A stretch of 64,000 bases of DNA from Cohnella sp. GbtcB17 (GTDB lineage: Bacteria; Bacillota; Bacilli; Paenibacillales; Paenibacillaceae): contig NZ_JAGXJW010000001.1 in NCBI RefSeq assembly GCF_019091135.1, positions 204,136-268,135 of the forward strand, given 5' to 3'. Under the pieces are notes generated by a model. The model was not told where the DNA came from. It saw only the letters and a program-made list of their open reading frames with translations, and did not search any database. The translations under genes and the position numbers were made by a program. Position 1 is the stretch's first letter; every line of letters begins with the position of its first letter. Positions 50,843-60,906 of this stretch are shown here, piece by piece.

Positions 50843-53557
50843 ATGGCAAGCGATGCAGGGACGGTTGAAGGTGTCGATCTGTGCGAAAGGGAGGAGCCGG
50901 TCTCGGCGCCGGCTTCGGAGCGGGTCTCCGACCTTGCTTCGGGGGCTGCCTACGAGCTTAAAGCCGCAGCAGCTGAGGAGCTGTCGCTCAGCGGCGCGGA
51001 CTGGCGGCTGACGGGCTGGTACCCGAACCAATGGCAGCCTCGGCTGTCGATGGAGCTTGGCGTGTCCATCCTGCCGGCCGTGGCGGAGCTGCCGGCAACG
51101 GTGCCGGGCGCCGTGCAGGCCGGTCTGCTCGCGGCCGGACGGATGGCGGACCCGTTCGTCGGCCTCGACAGCCTGCACGGCGAATGGGTGACGCAGCGGG
51201 AATGGATCTATTCCAGGACGGTGCATATTCCGGAAGGCTGGGAGAGGGACCGCTGCGAGCTGGTGTTCGAGGGTCTGGATTACGCCGGCAGCGTGTTCTG
51301 GAACGGACGGAAGGCGACGGACTTCGAGGGGACGTTCCTTCCGGTCGTCGTCGACGTGACGGGCACCCTGGCGCCCGGTGGGGCGAACCTGCTGCAGGTC
51401 ATGTTCCGGCAGCCGCCGGAGCTGGACGGCCAGGTCGGCTACTCGTCGCGGATCCGCCACCTGAAGGCGCGCTTCGGCTACGGGTGGGACTGGATCCCGC
51501 GGATGATCGCCATCGGCATCTGGCGGGACGTTCGGCTTCGCACGTACGAAGGCGTGGCCGTCCGGGACTTCTACCCGGAGGCCGCGCCTGCCGCAGCAGC
51601 CGGGCAGGGCGCGGTGAGCTTCCGGACGGAGCTCGAAGTTATGCGGTCCGGCGCGTACGATTGCCTGTACGCGCTCGAGGATGCCGAGGGCCGCACGATC
51701 TGGCAAGCGAGCCGGCGAGAAGCGCTGCGTGCCGGCCCCGTAAGGCTGACGCTTGCGGCGGAGGTAGCCGGCATCGACCTGTGGTGGCCCGCCGGCATGG
51801 GCGCGCAGCCGCTCTACCGGGCGCGTATCGAGCTGCGGGCTGGCCATGGCCGCATCCTCGCCGCTGCGGCCAGAACGATCGGCTTCCGCCGCATCGAGTG
51901 GCGCGCCAATCCGGGATCGCCGGCTGACGCGCTGCCGTACACGGCCGTCGTCAACGGCATTTCCGTTTTTCTCCGGGGCGTGAACTGGGTGCCCGTATCT
52001 CCCTATTACGGCGCGGTCACGGAGGCGGACTACCGGGCCCGGCTCGACCCGCTCGCGGACATGAACGTCAACGTGCTGCGCGTCTGGGGCGGAGGCATCA
52101 TCGAAACGCCCGCGTTCTACGATTATTGCGATCGCCGCGGCCTGCTCGTCTGGCAGGAGCTGCTCCAGTCGTCCAGCGCGCTAGACAACTGCCCGCCGGA
52201 CGATCCGCAGCTGCTTGAGAGGCTCGCGGCCGTCACGACGGCCGCCGTGCGCGAGAAGCGGGCGCATCCGAGCCTGCTGCTCTGGTGCGGGGGCAACGAA
52301 TTGATGTGGGAAGGCTTCCGTCCGGTCGACGAGCGTCACGCGAACATCGCCATGCTGGCCGGACTGATCCGCGAGCTCGATCCGGGCCGGCGTTTCCTGC
52401 CGGCCAGCGCGTCGGGGCCTGCGTTCTGTGCGGATGCGAGGGATTTTGGACGCGGCGTCCATCATGACGTGCACGGCCCGTGGCTTTATGCCGGGAGTCC
52501 CGGCCACTACGCCTTCTTCAACGGAGACGACGCGCTTTTCCGCTCGGAGACCGGCACGCCGGGCGCCTCCCGCGCCGGTCTGCTCCGGGCGCTGCGTGGC
52601 ACGTGCGACGCGTGGCCGCCGGCCGCGGACAATCCGTACTGGACGCATCGCGGCAGCTGGTGGGTGCCGTGGGATGCGGTCAGCGAGTCGTTCGGGCCGT
52701 GGCGCCGCGACGAGGACGAACTGGAGGTGTTCGCGCGCTGCAGTCGATTTTTGCAGAAGGAGTCGCTTCGTTATTCGGCCGAAGGGACGCGCAGGCGCGC
52801 GCCGCAAGCATCCGGGTTTCTCGTATGGATGGGCAACGAGCCGTTCCCGAATAACGCCAACACCTCGGTTCTGGAGTACGACGGCATGCCCAAGCCCGCT
52901 TATTACGCCTTAAAAAAAGCGTTCGCGCCGATTCACGTGTCGGCCCGGTACGACAGGGCGCGGTACCCGGCCGGCGAGACGTTCGTCGCGGAGATCCATC
53001 TTCACGCCGAATATGCCGAAGCTTTCCATCCGGCAGCCGGTGCCGTCGTCCGCGCGGCTGCCTTCGATCTCGGAGGCGCGCTGATGTCTGAGCAGGAGTT
53101 TTCCGCTTTTCCGCTGCCGTCCGGGTCGGCGGCGCTCGGCGCGGTCGCGTTTGCCGTGCCCGAGCTGGCGGAGCCTGTTTTCCTGCTGCGGCTTGAAGCC
53201 GCGGCGCTGGACGGCCGGACGCTCGCGGAGACGACGTACTTGTTCACGGCGGCGGACGTTGGCTGCTCATGGGAGGCGCTGCGATCGCTGCCCGAGGCGG
53301 GAGCCGTGACGGTCCTGCCCGCCTCCGGAAGCGACCGCGAAGTTCTGGTATCCAACCAATCAAGCGTCGCGGCGGTGGAGATGTGGCTCGAGGCGGAGGA
53401 CGATGCCGGGAGCCCGGTTCACTTCGCGGACAACGGACTGACGCTGTTGCCCGGCGAATGCCGGACGGTCGGCTGGTCCGGCGGGAGCGGCCGGCTGTCT
53501 TCGCTTCGCGCGGAGGGCTTCAACGTAAGAACCGAATACCGCGGGGACCGTTCATAA
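50843..53557 (+). CDS. GH2 beta-mannosidase
   Basis: A 904-residue intracellular glycosidase of GH2, with no signal peptide. Sugar-binding and Ig-like domains precede a TIM barrel. LVFEGLDYAGSVFWNGR and FGYGWDWIPRM are beta-mannosidase hallmarks. NVNVLRVWGGGIIETPAFYD and LLLWCGGNELMWEG carry the acid/base Glu486, and FRSETGTPGAS the probable nucleophile Glu569. The first ~45 residues are atypical and low-complexity, so the true start may be later. It begins 6 bases after the upstream gene, so they are co-transcribed. It would release beta-mannose from imported manno-oligosaccharides or N-glycan cores. Confidence 0.92.
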   Translation: MASDAGTVEGVDLCEREEPVSAPASERVSDLASGAAYELKAAAAEELSLSGADWRLTGWYPNQWQPRLSMELGVSILPAVAELPATVPGAVQAGLLAAGRMADPFVGLDSLHGEWVTQREWIYSRTVHIPEGWERDRCELVFEGLDYAGSVFWNGRKATDFEGTFLPVVVDVTGTLAPGGANLLQVMFRQPPELDGQVGYSSRIRHLKARFGYGWDWIPRMIAIGIWRDVRLRTYEGVAVRDFYPEAAPAAAAGQGAVSFRTELEVMRSGAYDCLYALEDAEGRTIWQASRREALRAGPVRLTLAAEVAGIDLWWPAGMGAQPLYRARIELRAGHGRILAAAARTIGFRRIEWRANPGSPADALPYTAVVNGISVFLRGVNWVPVSPYYGAVTEADYRARLDPLADMNVNVLRVWGGGIIETPAFYDYCDRRGLLVWQELLQSSSALDNCPPDDPQLLERLAAVTTAAVREKRAHPSLLLWCGGNELMWEGFRPVDERHANIAMLAGLIRELDPGRRFLPASASGPAFCADARDFGRGVHHDVHGPWLYAGSPGHYAFFNGDDALFRSETGTPGASRAGLLRALRGTCDAWPPAADNPYWTHRGSWWVPWDAVSESFGPWRRDEDELEVFARCSRFLQKESLRYSAEGTRRRAPQASGFLVWMGNEPFPNNANTSVLEYDGMPKPAYYALKKAFAPIHVSARYDRARYPAGETFVAEIHLHAEYAEAFHPAAGAVVRAAAFDLGGALMSEQEFSAFPLPSGSAALGAVAFAVPELAEPVFLLRLEAAALDGRTLAETTYLFTAADVGCSWEALRSLPEAGAVTVLPASGSDREVLVSNQSSVAAVEMWLEAEDDAGSPVHFADNGLTLLPGECRTVGWSGGSGRLSSLRAEGFNVRTEYRGDRS

Positions 53558-53598
53558 AAACAAAGCCGGCGACGGCAAAGGAAGCGAGAGGGGAAACC

Positions 53599-55836
53599 AT
53601 GTTGAACGACATTCAAACGGTCCGTCAGGACTACGAACTGGCAAGCGGCGGGCAGACGAAGCTGATCTGGCAATACGATGAGGCGGTCGGCGGTTACGGC
53701 TACACGCTGACGGCGCAGGAGGGCGAACAGGCCAGGGCGATGACGCCGGCGCTGCAGCCGCTCGTGCGGGGCGCGCGGTTTAATCTGTTCCCGGCGCGAA
53801 TCGAGCGGCGTTCGCCGAACGCGCTGGCGTTCGAGGGTGCCGTATTCGAAGACGGACGCCTGCTGTACGAGTGGACTGGCACGGCCGAAGCCGAGCCGGC
53901 GACCGGCTGGGTGCGGATCGAGATCGCGCTGCAAGGCGAAGGGAAGGTGGCGATCGGGAACGGTCCGCTCGAGCCGGAGATCGCCGTCAACCTGGGCGAA
54001 TTGCCGCCTTACGAGCGCGGCGACCACGTCTGGTTCAAGACGAACATCGACAATCCGACCAAGTGGAACGACGAAGCGAGAGGCAACGATTTTCCGGCTT
54101 GCTATTATTACGATTCGTACAAAAAATTCGGTGTCATGCTGTTTTTCGATATGTCCGCCATGGGGTGGATGGCAGAATCGGGCATAGAGCGCTTCCTTCA
54201 TTACCGGTGCGGCTTGCGCAGAACCTACGGCTACGGACCGGGCGAGCTGGCGGTCGGGCTGATCGGAGACCGCGCGTTCTCGGCCGACATTCCGGTGGCG
54301 GGCACGCGATTCTCCTACGGCATCCGCTGCTTCTCGCTGGACGCGCCTCCGACCGAGCAGAGCGCCGTAGTCGATCTGGTGGAAGCCTGCCTCCATTTCG
54401 TCCCGAAGGCGACGGCTTCGCCCCCCAACCGCGCGAGCTGGCGAGAATTCGGCTTGAAGTGCGCGGCGGACCTGCTGGATACGAACGCCTGTTGGAGCAA
54501 CGACGGCAGCTGCGACATGCTGATTCCTTACGTCAACGGCGTATCGCCGGCGTGGGAGGAGTCGTTCAAGGCGAAGGGGCTGACGATCGACTTCCGCAAC
54601 CAGCCCGGACTCGACGCGGCGCTGATGATGATCCATCCGCTTACGGAGCTCGCGGAAGCGGCCCTTGCGTCCGAATACACGCTGCTGCGGGATAAGGTGT
54701 GGCAATATATCAACCACGGGGGAGGCGAGTTTCTCGGCGAACAACCGCGAATCTGGGGCACCTGGCAGTACGTTTACCTGCTGCACGAATGGTGGCGGGC
54801 CGCCTGGTTCAGAGAAGACGAGGCAGCTTGCGCGCGCATCGAGGAAGCCGTGAACCGGATCGTCATTCCGCTCGCCCGGAAGACGGGGTATCTGTTTCCG
54901 CTGTCGTTCCGCGCGCCCGAGCTTCGCAAGCACGGCAATGGCGACAACTATCCGGTGGCCGGCGCCTATGCCTACTTTATGCTGCTGCTGTACAAGGCAA
55001 GGAAAGACGCGGAATATCTGGCGGAAGCCGAGCGCTCGCTCCAGGTGCTGCTGCAGCTGCCGGTAAACAGCCTGCACCAGGAGTCGTTCCTGCTGTCGAT
55101 GGCCGTGCAGGCGGCGGACGGATTGGAGAGAGAGACCGGGGACCCTTCCTACGGAGAGGCCTACCGCTATCTGCTCGCGCAAAACCTCCGCATGATGTAT
55201 TGGTACGACGATCCTTCTTTTGCCGATTACCGGATTTGGGGCATGTTCCAGGCATGCACGCCGATGCTGTATCCCGCGTTTTTCGAAAATATCGAATGTT
55301 CGGCCCGGATTGCTTCGACGCTGAAGGACAGAGACGCATCGCCCGGGTTGCTGCTGGCGTTTAACCAGGCAAGGACCAACAATTACTATTGCTTCCCGCG
55401 CTGCCTGCCCGACAAATTCCGGCTGTCGGAGCTCCAATATATTCCGCTGGAAAATCTGGGGACGCTCGAGGACGACAAGACCGGCTACGCGGGCCAGGAA
55501 ATTTACGGCGCCGGGCAGACCTTCCGGGCGGCGATGCTGTGGGATCAATGGCTGTCCTGCAGCGAGCCGGACATCTACGTCATGAACCTGGACGGCTACG
55601 AGCTGACGCGCCGCTCCGACGTCCGCGAAGCGCGAACCTTCCTGATCGCGAACTTGGGGGAAACGGAAAAGAACTGCGCGCTGGAGACGGGCTTGCCGTC
55701 CGCCGGCGCCGTCTTCGAGGTGCTGCGCGGCGCGGCCGCGGCGGAGGAGCGCATCCTGCCGGACGCTGCCGGCCGGGTTGCCGTGCGGCTCGCGCCGAAC
55801 GAGCGGGTGAAGGTTCGGGTGAAGGCTGTCGGGTGA
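53599..55836 (+). CDS. Uncharacterised large cytoplasmic protein of glycan operon
   Basis: A 745-residue protein, ATG 53599 behind GAGGGGAA, 41 bases after the beta-mannosidase. I recognise no family. The N-terminal ~330 residues look like a beta-sandwich (GGQTKLIWQYDEAVGGYGYTL). Residues about 330-690 are helical with aromatic motifs (NACWSNDGSCDMLIPY, RIWGTWQYVYLLHEWWRAAW, YRIWGMFQACTPMLYPAFFE), suggesting an (alpha/alpha)6 barrel. A small beta-domain ends the protein. An enzyme acting on the same mannose-containing glycan is likely from operon position only. Confidence 0.72.
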   Translation: MLNDIQTVRQDYELASGGQTKLIWQYDEAVGGYGYTLTAQEGEQARAMTPALQPLVRGARFNLFPARIERRSPNALAFEGAVFEDGRLLYEWTGTAEAEPATGWVRIEIALQGEGKVAIGNGPLEPEIAVNLGELPPYERGDHVWFKTNIDNPTKWNDEARGNDFPACYYYDSYKKFGVMLFFDMSAMGWMAESGIERFLHYRCGLRRTYGYGPGELAVGLIGDRAFSADIPVAGTRFSYGIRCFSLDAPPTEQSAVVDLVEACLHFVPKATASPPNRASWREFGLKCAADLLDTNACWSNDGSCDMLIPYVNGVSPAWEESFKAKGLTIDFRNQPGLDAALMMIHPLTELAEAALASEYTLLRDKVWQYINHGGGEFLGEQPRIWGTWQYVYLLHEWWRAAWFREDEAACARIEEAVNRIVIPLARKTGYLFPLSFRAPELRKHGNGDNYPVAGAYAYFMLLLYKARKDAEYLAEAERSLQVLLQLPVNSLHQESFLLSMAVQAADGLERETGDPSYGEAYRYLLAQNLRMMYWYDDPSFADYRIWGMFQACTPMLYPAFFENIECSARIASTLKDRDASPGLLLAFNQARTNNYYCFPRCLPDKFRLSELQYIPLENLGTLEDDKTGYAGQEIYGAGQTFRAAMLWDQWLSCSEPDIYVMNLDGYELTRRSDVREARTFLIANLGETEKNCALETGLPSAGAVFEVLRGAAAAEERILPDAAGRVAVRLAPNERVKVRVKAVG

Positions 55837-55937
55837 GGTGCGAAGGCCGATGCCTGATTCAAAGGGATGGATGACTCGGCACGGCGAACTGTTCTATACT
55901 GTAGGAACTTAAGCCGTAGACGGGAAGGAGCAGCGCC

Positions 55938-57692
55938 ATGAGCCGTGCCGTTGGTTCGAGCCTCTGGCGCGCGATCCGTCTGGACACGCTGCGGGGCCGG
56001 CTCAGCATTCTGCTGATCGTCGTGACCATTACGCCGATCGTGCTGATCGGATTTACCTCTTATTACTGGATGTACAAAGGCCAGAGCGAGAAAATCGTCG
56101 CGAACTATCAGTCCATGGTCGACGGACAGCGGGCCGCCATCGAGAAGGCCGCCGCCACGCTGGGCAGCGTATCGCAACTGCTCGTCGTGGACGGCGGCCT
56201 TGGCGACGATATCATCGCCTATCTGACGGCCGCGGACCCGGTGGAGAAGACGGAGCTGTTCCGCAGCATCGACAAGTCGCTCATCAATATCGCTTACTCG
56301 AATCTGATCGTGAACGGACTGTTCTTTTTCATGCCGGATTATCCGTCCGCCTACCAGTTCGAATCCGCGCCGATCAAGCCTGACCTGCCCGACACGGTGC
56401 TGCGTCCGCGGCCGGAGGATGTGCTTTACCGGGCGAACCAGCTGATGTTTCTCGGACCGCATCCGTCGGCGCTGGCGGGGCACGACGAGCCCGTCCTCTC
56501 CCTGACGCGTCTCGTCGAATACGGCGAGGGCCGTTCCTATTACATGTATCTGGAGGCCGACTTCGGCGAGCTGCTGCGGCCGGCGGGAACGGAGGCGAAG
56601 GGCGCCCCGCTTAACGTGCTGACGCAAGCCGACGGCACTGTGATGTACAGCGATTTGCCGGAGGGGGCCGAGGTCGGACAGCATCTGGATCCGCATAGCG
56701 AAGGTTTAAACGCATTCAAGCGTTTCGAGTCGGTCGGCGGCGGAGGCTGGAGGCTGTATTCGCTCGTTGGGCTCGACGACTTCCGCCGGGAGCTGCGCCA
56801 GTGGCAGCGCCAATTTTTGCTCGTAGCCGCCTTGTCCATTCTGGTAACCATTTTAGCCGCTTCTTATATATGGCGTATGGTGTATCATCCGATTCAGCGA
56901 ATGAACCGCGCGATCAGAAGCTTCAGTCACGATCCGTCGGCAAAAACGGCGATCGCAACGAAACTGCAGGAGTTCGATATGCTGTTTGCGAGCTTCCAGT
57001 CGATGCGGGAGCGGATCATCGATCTGATCTCGGAGGTCGAGCGCAAGGAGAAGCGCAGGAGCGAACTTGAAGTCGAGAAACTGATGAGCCAGATCAATCC
57101 GCATTTTCTGCACAACTCGCTCAATACGATCCAATGGCTTGCCAAGGCGAACGGCCAGGACGAGATTTACAATCTCGTCAAGGTGTTCACGCGCGTGCTG
57201 CATTACAACCTGGGCAAGGGCAGCATGGTCGTGACGGTCCGCGACGAGATCGTCGCCCTCCGCGATTATATCGAGCTGCAGAACGTCCGGTACGATTACC
57301 GGTTCAACGTCTCGATCGATTGCGATCCCCGGTTGGGCGAGACGCCGATCCCGCGGTTCGTGCTCCAGCCGCTCGTCGAGAATTCGCTGTACCACGGGCT
57401 GCTGAGCGAGCAGGGCGACATCCGCGTGACGATCCGGGAGGAAGACGGCGAACGCCTGGACATTACCGTCGCAGACGACGGCAAAGGCATGACCGAGGCG
57501 CGGATGAACGAGCTGCTCGAAGGCGGCGGACGCGGACAGGGGCTGGGCATCGGTCTTCAATACGTCAAAAAAATGCTGGACGTGCACTACGGCGGCGCGG
57601 CGCGGCTCGAGATCGACAGCGAGCCGGACAAAGGCACGCGCATTCGAATCCTGGTACCGATCCGGCCTGAAGGAGGCGTCCTCGATGATTAA
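55938..57692 (+). CDS. YesM-type sensor histidine kinase
   Basis: A 584-residue membrane kinase. First helix about residues 20-42 (LSILLIVVTITPIVLIGFTS), extracellular sensor to about 290, second helix about 292-315 (FLLVAALSILVTILAASYIW). A HAMP-like linker follows, then the phosphoacceptor box INPHFLHNSLNTIQW (His389), N-box VENSLYHG and VADDGKGMTE lid. ATG follows GAAGGAGC. It overlaps its response-regulator gene by 8 bases. The pair probably senses an extracellular sugar or the loaded binding protein and controls the importer genes just downstream. Confidence 0.94.
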   Translation: MSRAVGSSLWRAIRLDTLRGRLSILLIVVTITPIVLIGFTSYYWMYKGQSEKIVANYQSMVDGQRAAIEKAAATLGSVSQLLVVDGGLGDDIIAYLTAADPVEKTELFRSIDKSLINIAYSNLIVNGLFFFMPDYPSAYQFESAPIKPDLPDTVLRPRPEDVLYRANQLMFLGPHPSALAGHDEPVLSLTRLVEYGEGRSYYMYLEADFGELLRPAGTEAKGAPLNVLTQADGTVMYSDLPEGAEVGQHLDPHSEGLNAFKRFESVGGGGWRLYSLVGLDDFRRELRQWQRQFLLVAALSILVTILAASYIWRMVYHPIQRMNRAIRSFSHDPSAKTAIATKLQEFDMLFASFQSMRERIIDLISEVERKEKRRSELEVEKLMSQINPHFLHNSLNTIQWLAKANGQDEIYNLVKVFTRVLHYNLGKGSMVVTVRDEIVALRDYIELQNVRYDYRFNVSIDCDPRLGETPIPRFVLQPLVENSLYHGLLSEQGDIRVTIREEDGERLDITVADDGKGMTEARMNELLEGGGRGQGLGIGLQYVKKMLDVHYGGAARLEIDSEPDKGTRIRILVPIRPEGGVLDD

Positions 57693-58740
57693 AGTGCTCA
57701 TGGTGGAGGACGAGCCGCTCGTTCGCCGGGGCATCGCGAGCATGATGCCGTTCGAGCGGTTCGGCATGACGCTCGTCGGCGAAGCCTCGAGCGGCGAAGA
57801 GGCGCTGGAGGCGCTGAAGCGGCTGCAGGCCGACGTGCTGCTGGCCGATATCTCGATGCCGGGCATGAGCGGGCTCGAGCTGCTCGCCATCGTAAGGGAG
57901 CGTTATCCCCGCGTGCTGCCGGTCATGCTGACCTGCCACCAGGACTTTCATTATCTGCAGCAGGCGATGAGGCTTGGGGCGGTCGATTATATGGTCAAAA
58001 CGCAGCTTGACGACGATTCGGTCCAGGAGCTGCTCGGGCGCGTGGCCAGGCGGCTGCAGGAGCAGCAAGGCGAGCCAGCTGTCGGCGCTGTCGGAACCGG
58101 GATCCATGGAGACGACATCGCCGCCGCATGGGAGACGCTCAGCTGGCTGGTCGACGACCGCCGGTACGGGCAGATGCTGGACGATACGGCCCGCGCCTTG
58201 CCTGCCGCCGTCTGGCGGGGCAAGCTCGAGGAGTCGCTGCAGCTGTGGCTGGACAAATGTCCGTCGCTCGAGCAAGCGCGTCCTGCATCCGGATGGCCGG
58301 CCGGTAGCTCGGTATCCGAGCTTGCCGAGGAAGCGGAAGCGTTCCGGACAGCCGCCCGCCGCCTGCTTCGCGGCACCATGTACTCGGAAGAGGTGATCCG
58401 GTCCGTCATCCGGGCGGTAGACCTGCTGCACGAGCGGCCGGGCGAGCGGCTGAGCCAGGCGGACGTGTGCAAGGCGGTGACGATGAGCGTCGGCTACTTC
58501 AGCAAATGCTTCAAGGAGATTACCGGGCAGTCCTACGTTGCGGCAGCGCAGCGCATGTCCCTCCGCGAGGCGGAGCAGCTGCTGCGGAACACGAACGAGC
58601 CGGTGTACCGGATCGCGGAGCTGTCGGGCTTCGAGGACGAAAAGTATTTCGGCAAAATCTTCAGGCTCAAGACCGGTCTTACGCCGGGCGAGTACCGCCT
58701 CCGCAGCCGGAACGAAATCAAGGCGCAGGAAGACGAATAG
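57685..58740 (+). CDS. AraC-type response regulator
   Basis: A 351-residue regulator with an intact receiver (KVLMVEDEPLVRRGIASMMP; acceptor Asp55 in LLADISMPGMSG; TCHQDFHYLQQ). A linker of about 130 residues leads to a C-terminal AraC HTH (LSQADVCKAVTMSVGYFSKC, VYRIAELSGFEDEKYFGKIF). ATG 57685 behind GAAGGAGG overlaps the kinase end. Unlike its counterpart at 32928 it is unbroken, so this two-component system should be active. Predicted activator of the transporter genes at 58979-62646. Confidence 0.94.
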   Translation: MIKVLMVEDEPLVRRGIASMMPFERFGMTLVGEASSGEEALEALKRLQADVLLADISMPGMSGLELLAIVRERYPRVLPVMLTCHQDFHYLQQAMRLGAVDYMVKTQLDDDSVQELLGRVARRLQEQQGEPAVGAVGTGIHGDDIAAAWETLSWLVDDRRYGQMLDDTARALPAAVWRGKLEESLQLWLDKCPSLEQARPASGWPAGSSVSELAEEAEAFRTAARRLLRGTMYSEEVIRSVIRAVDLLHERPGERLSQADVCKAVTMSVGYFSKCFKEITGQSYVAAAQRMSLREAEQLLRNTNEPVYRIAELSGFEDEKYFGKIFRLKTGLTPGEYRLRSRNEIKAQEDE

Positions 58741-58824
58741 CCATCCAATGCCATTCAGTGCCCTCCAGTACCACCCGGTACGACCCAATGCAACCCGTTG
58801 CCATCATGTGCAGCCCGGTGCCAT
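58741..58824. repeat. Degenerate short tandem repeat after response regulator
   Basis: Repeats of roughly 10-11 bases around CCANTGCCATYC and CCAGTACCACCCG follow the stop codon; for example CCAATGCCATTCAGTGCC, then CAGTACCACCCGGTACG. They are imperfect and non-coding, and end at a strong terminator stem. Confidence 0.55.
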
Positions 58825-58870
58825 CCGGCCATTTACGGCGAATCTTATCGCCGAAATGGCCGGTTTTTTT
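58825..58870 (+). terminator. Terminator between two-component and transporter genes
   Basis: CCGGCCATTT (58825-58834) pairs with AAATGGCCGG (58854-58863). An inner CGGCGA/TCGCCG stem continues it, and seven T residues follow. It separates the regulator pair from the transporter operon. Confidence 0.93.
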
Positions 58871-58978
58871 GCTTTTTGCGGCGAATCAGCGCAAAAAAAC
58901 CTTCCCAATGGAGCAAACCGTTCCGTCCCGGGCTTTCCCTGAAAGGGTTTACAATAAGAAGCGAAAGGGGGCGGGCAG

Positions 58979-59911
58979 ATGAGCCGCATAACGAACAAAC
59001 ATAGAGGCATCCGGGAAATCGTTCATAATCGTTCCCTTTACCTGCTGGCCGTTCCGGCCGTCCTGTTCAGCGTCGTGTTCTCGTACTTGCCTATGGCGGG
59101 CGTCGCGATCGCGTTCCAGGATTTTAATCCGCTCGCCGGCTTGTTCGGCAGCGAGTGGGTCGGCCTCGACAACTTCCGGTTTTTCTTCCGGGGCAGCGAT
59201 TGGCTGATCATTACGTTTCACACGGTGTTCTTCAACCTGATGTTCATTATCACCGGCACCGCGCTGGCGCTGGCGCTTGCCGTCATGCTGACCGAGCTCG
59301 GACGCAATGCGGTCGTTCGGACCGTGCAGTCCGTCATGATCCTGCCGAACTTTATCTCGTGGCCGATCATCGGGCTGTTCTCCGTCACCTTCTTTACGGC
59401 GGATACCGGCGCGATCAATCAGTTCCTGCATGCGGCTGGACTTGCGCCCATCGATTTCTACACGGAGCCCGGCGTATGGCCGCCGATCCTCGTACTCGTT
59501 AATCTGTGGAAAACGGCGGGCTTCGGCGCGATCGTCTACATGGCCGCGATCGTCGGCATCGACCGGGAGCTGTACGAGGCGGCGCGGATCGCCGGCGCCC
59601 CCCGCTTCCAGTGCATCTTCCGCATTACGCTGCCGCTGCTGAAGAGCACGATCGTCATGCTGTTCCTGCTCAGTCTGGGCAACATTTTCGGCGGCAATCT
59701 GGAGATGATCTACTCCCTCGTCGGCGACAACTCGTTCCTCTTCGGAAGTACGGATACGATCGACACCTACGTGTTCAGAGCGCTGCGGACGTCCGGCTCG
59801 CTGGGCATGACGCAGGCCATCGCGCTGTACCAATCCGTGGTCGGCTTCCTGCTCGTCGTCACGGCGAACAAGATCGCAGCCAAGCTCGATCGCGAATCCG
59901 CCCTATTCTAA
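58979..59911 (+). CDS. ABC sugar permease, LplB type
   Basis: A 310-residue permease, first gene of a permease-permease-binding protein operon. Helices start YLLAVPAVLFSVVFSYLP; the EAA loop is LYEAARIAGAPRFQCIF, and the C-terminus is NKIAAKLDRESALF. ATG 58979 follows GGGGGCGGG. Pairs with the YtcP-type permease that follows. Regulated probably by the two-component system immediately upstream. Confidence 0.93.
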   Translation: MSRITNKHRGIREIVHNRSLYLLAVPAVLFSVVFSYLPMAGVAIAFQDFNPLAGLFGSEWVGLDNFRFFFRGSDWLIITFHTVFFNLMFIITGTALALALAVMLTELGRNAVVRTVQSVMILPNFISWPIIGLFSVTFFTADTGAINQFLHAAGLAPIDFYTEPGVWPPILVLVNLWKTAGFGAIVYMAAIVGIDRELYEAARIAGAPRFQCIFRITLPLLKSTIVMLFLLSLGNIFGGNLEMIYSLVGDNSFLFGSTDTIDTYVFRALRTSGSLGMTQAIALYQSVVGFLLVVTANKIAAKLDRESALF

Positions 59912-59936
59912 ACAGCAAGGAGGCGACACGGCCGCA

Positions 59937-60818
59937 ATGCAAAATTCCCGCAACGACAAATGGCTGGCGGTCCTATTTTATGCCTTTACGATTGTCTTCG
60001 CCGCCTTGTGCCTGTATCCGTTCCTGCTCGTGATCGCGAGCTCCTTTACGGAGGAAGCGACGCTGCTGCGCAACGGATACCGGCTCCTGCCCGAAGCCTT
60101 CTCGTTTAACGCATACAAAGCGATCTTCAGCACGAATACGATACCGGACGCTTACCTCGTCACCATTTTCATCACGGTCGCCGGCACGGCGCTCAGTCTT
60201 CTGGTCACCAGCCTTGCCGCGTATTCCCTGTCCGGCAGCCGGCTCCGTTATGCGCCGCAGCTCGCCCTGTTTTTCTACTTTACGATGCTGTTCAGCGGCG
60301 GCATGGTGTCCAGCTACATTCTGACGACACGGTATCTCCATCTGCAGGATACGATCTGGGTTTACATCCTTCCTGCCGTGCTGTCGCCATGGAACCTGTT
60401 TTTGATGCGAAACTTTTTCAACGACATTCCGAAGGAGCTGTTCGAATCCGTAAAGCTGGACGGCGCGGGGGAGCTGCGGATCTTGCGGTCCATCGTACTC
60501 CCGCTGTCGCTGCCGGCGCTGGCCACGATCGGACTGTTCTATGCGCTCGCCTACTGGTCCTCCTGGGCGCCAGCTATGCTGTACATTGAAAACCCAAAGC
60601 TGTATTCGCTGCAATATATCATCATGCAGATTATCCGCAACATCGATATGGCGCAAAATATAGCCGTGTCGGGCACGCCGTCGGCGGTTCAGGCGGTTCC
60701 GGCTTACACGGTGCGGCTGGCGACTGCGATGGTCACGGTCGGGCCGATCATTTTCCTCTATCCGTTCCTGCAGCGTTATTTCGTCGGGGGATTAAAGGTC
60801 GGCGCTATTAAAGGCTGA
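59937..60818 (+). CDS. ABC sugar permease, YtcP/LplC type
   Basis: A 293-residue permease, ATG after AAGGAGGCG at 15 bases. Six hydrophobic helices and an EAA-like loop (ELFESVKLDGAGELRIL). The C-terminal YPFLQRYFVGGLKVGAIKG is the characteristic ending. It completes the membrane dimer with the preceding gene and lies 88 bases before the binding protein. Confidence 0.93.
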   Translation: MQNSRNDKWLAVLFYAFTIVFAALCLYPFLLVIASSFTEEATLLRNGYRLLPEAFSFNAYKAIFSTNTIPDAYLVTIFITVAGTALSLLVTSLAAYSLSGSRLRYAPQLALFFYFTMLFSGGMVSSYILTTRYLHLQDTIWVYILPAVLSPWNLFLMRNFFNDIPKELFESVKLDGAGELRILRSIVLPLSLPALATIGLFYALAYWSSWAPAMLYIENPKLYSLQYIIMQIIRNIDMAQNIAVSGTPSAVQAVPAYTVRLATAMVTVGPIIFLYPFLQRYFVGGLKVGAIKG

Positions 60819-60906
60819 GCACGGCCGCAGGGCCGGTTGACATAGCTTCAGCATCGCAATTTGATACGGCTTCAATTCGCATCATTCATAACCGGGAGGG
60901 CTAGAC

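Noticed and set aside
53269..53598. N-terminal extension of the 745-residue protein
   Set aside because: The extension lies entirely within the beta-mannosidase gene; ATG 53599 has a good ribosome-binding site.
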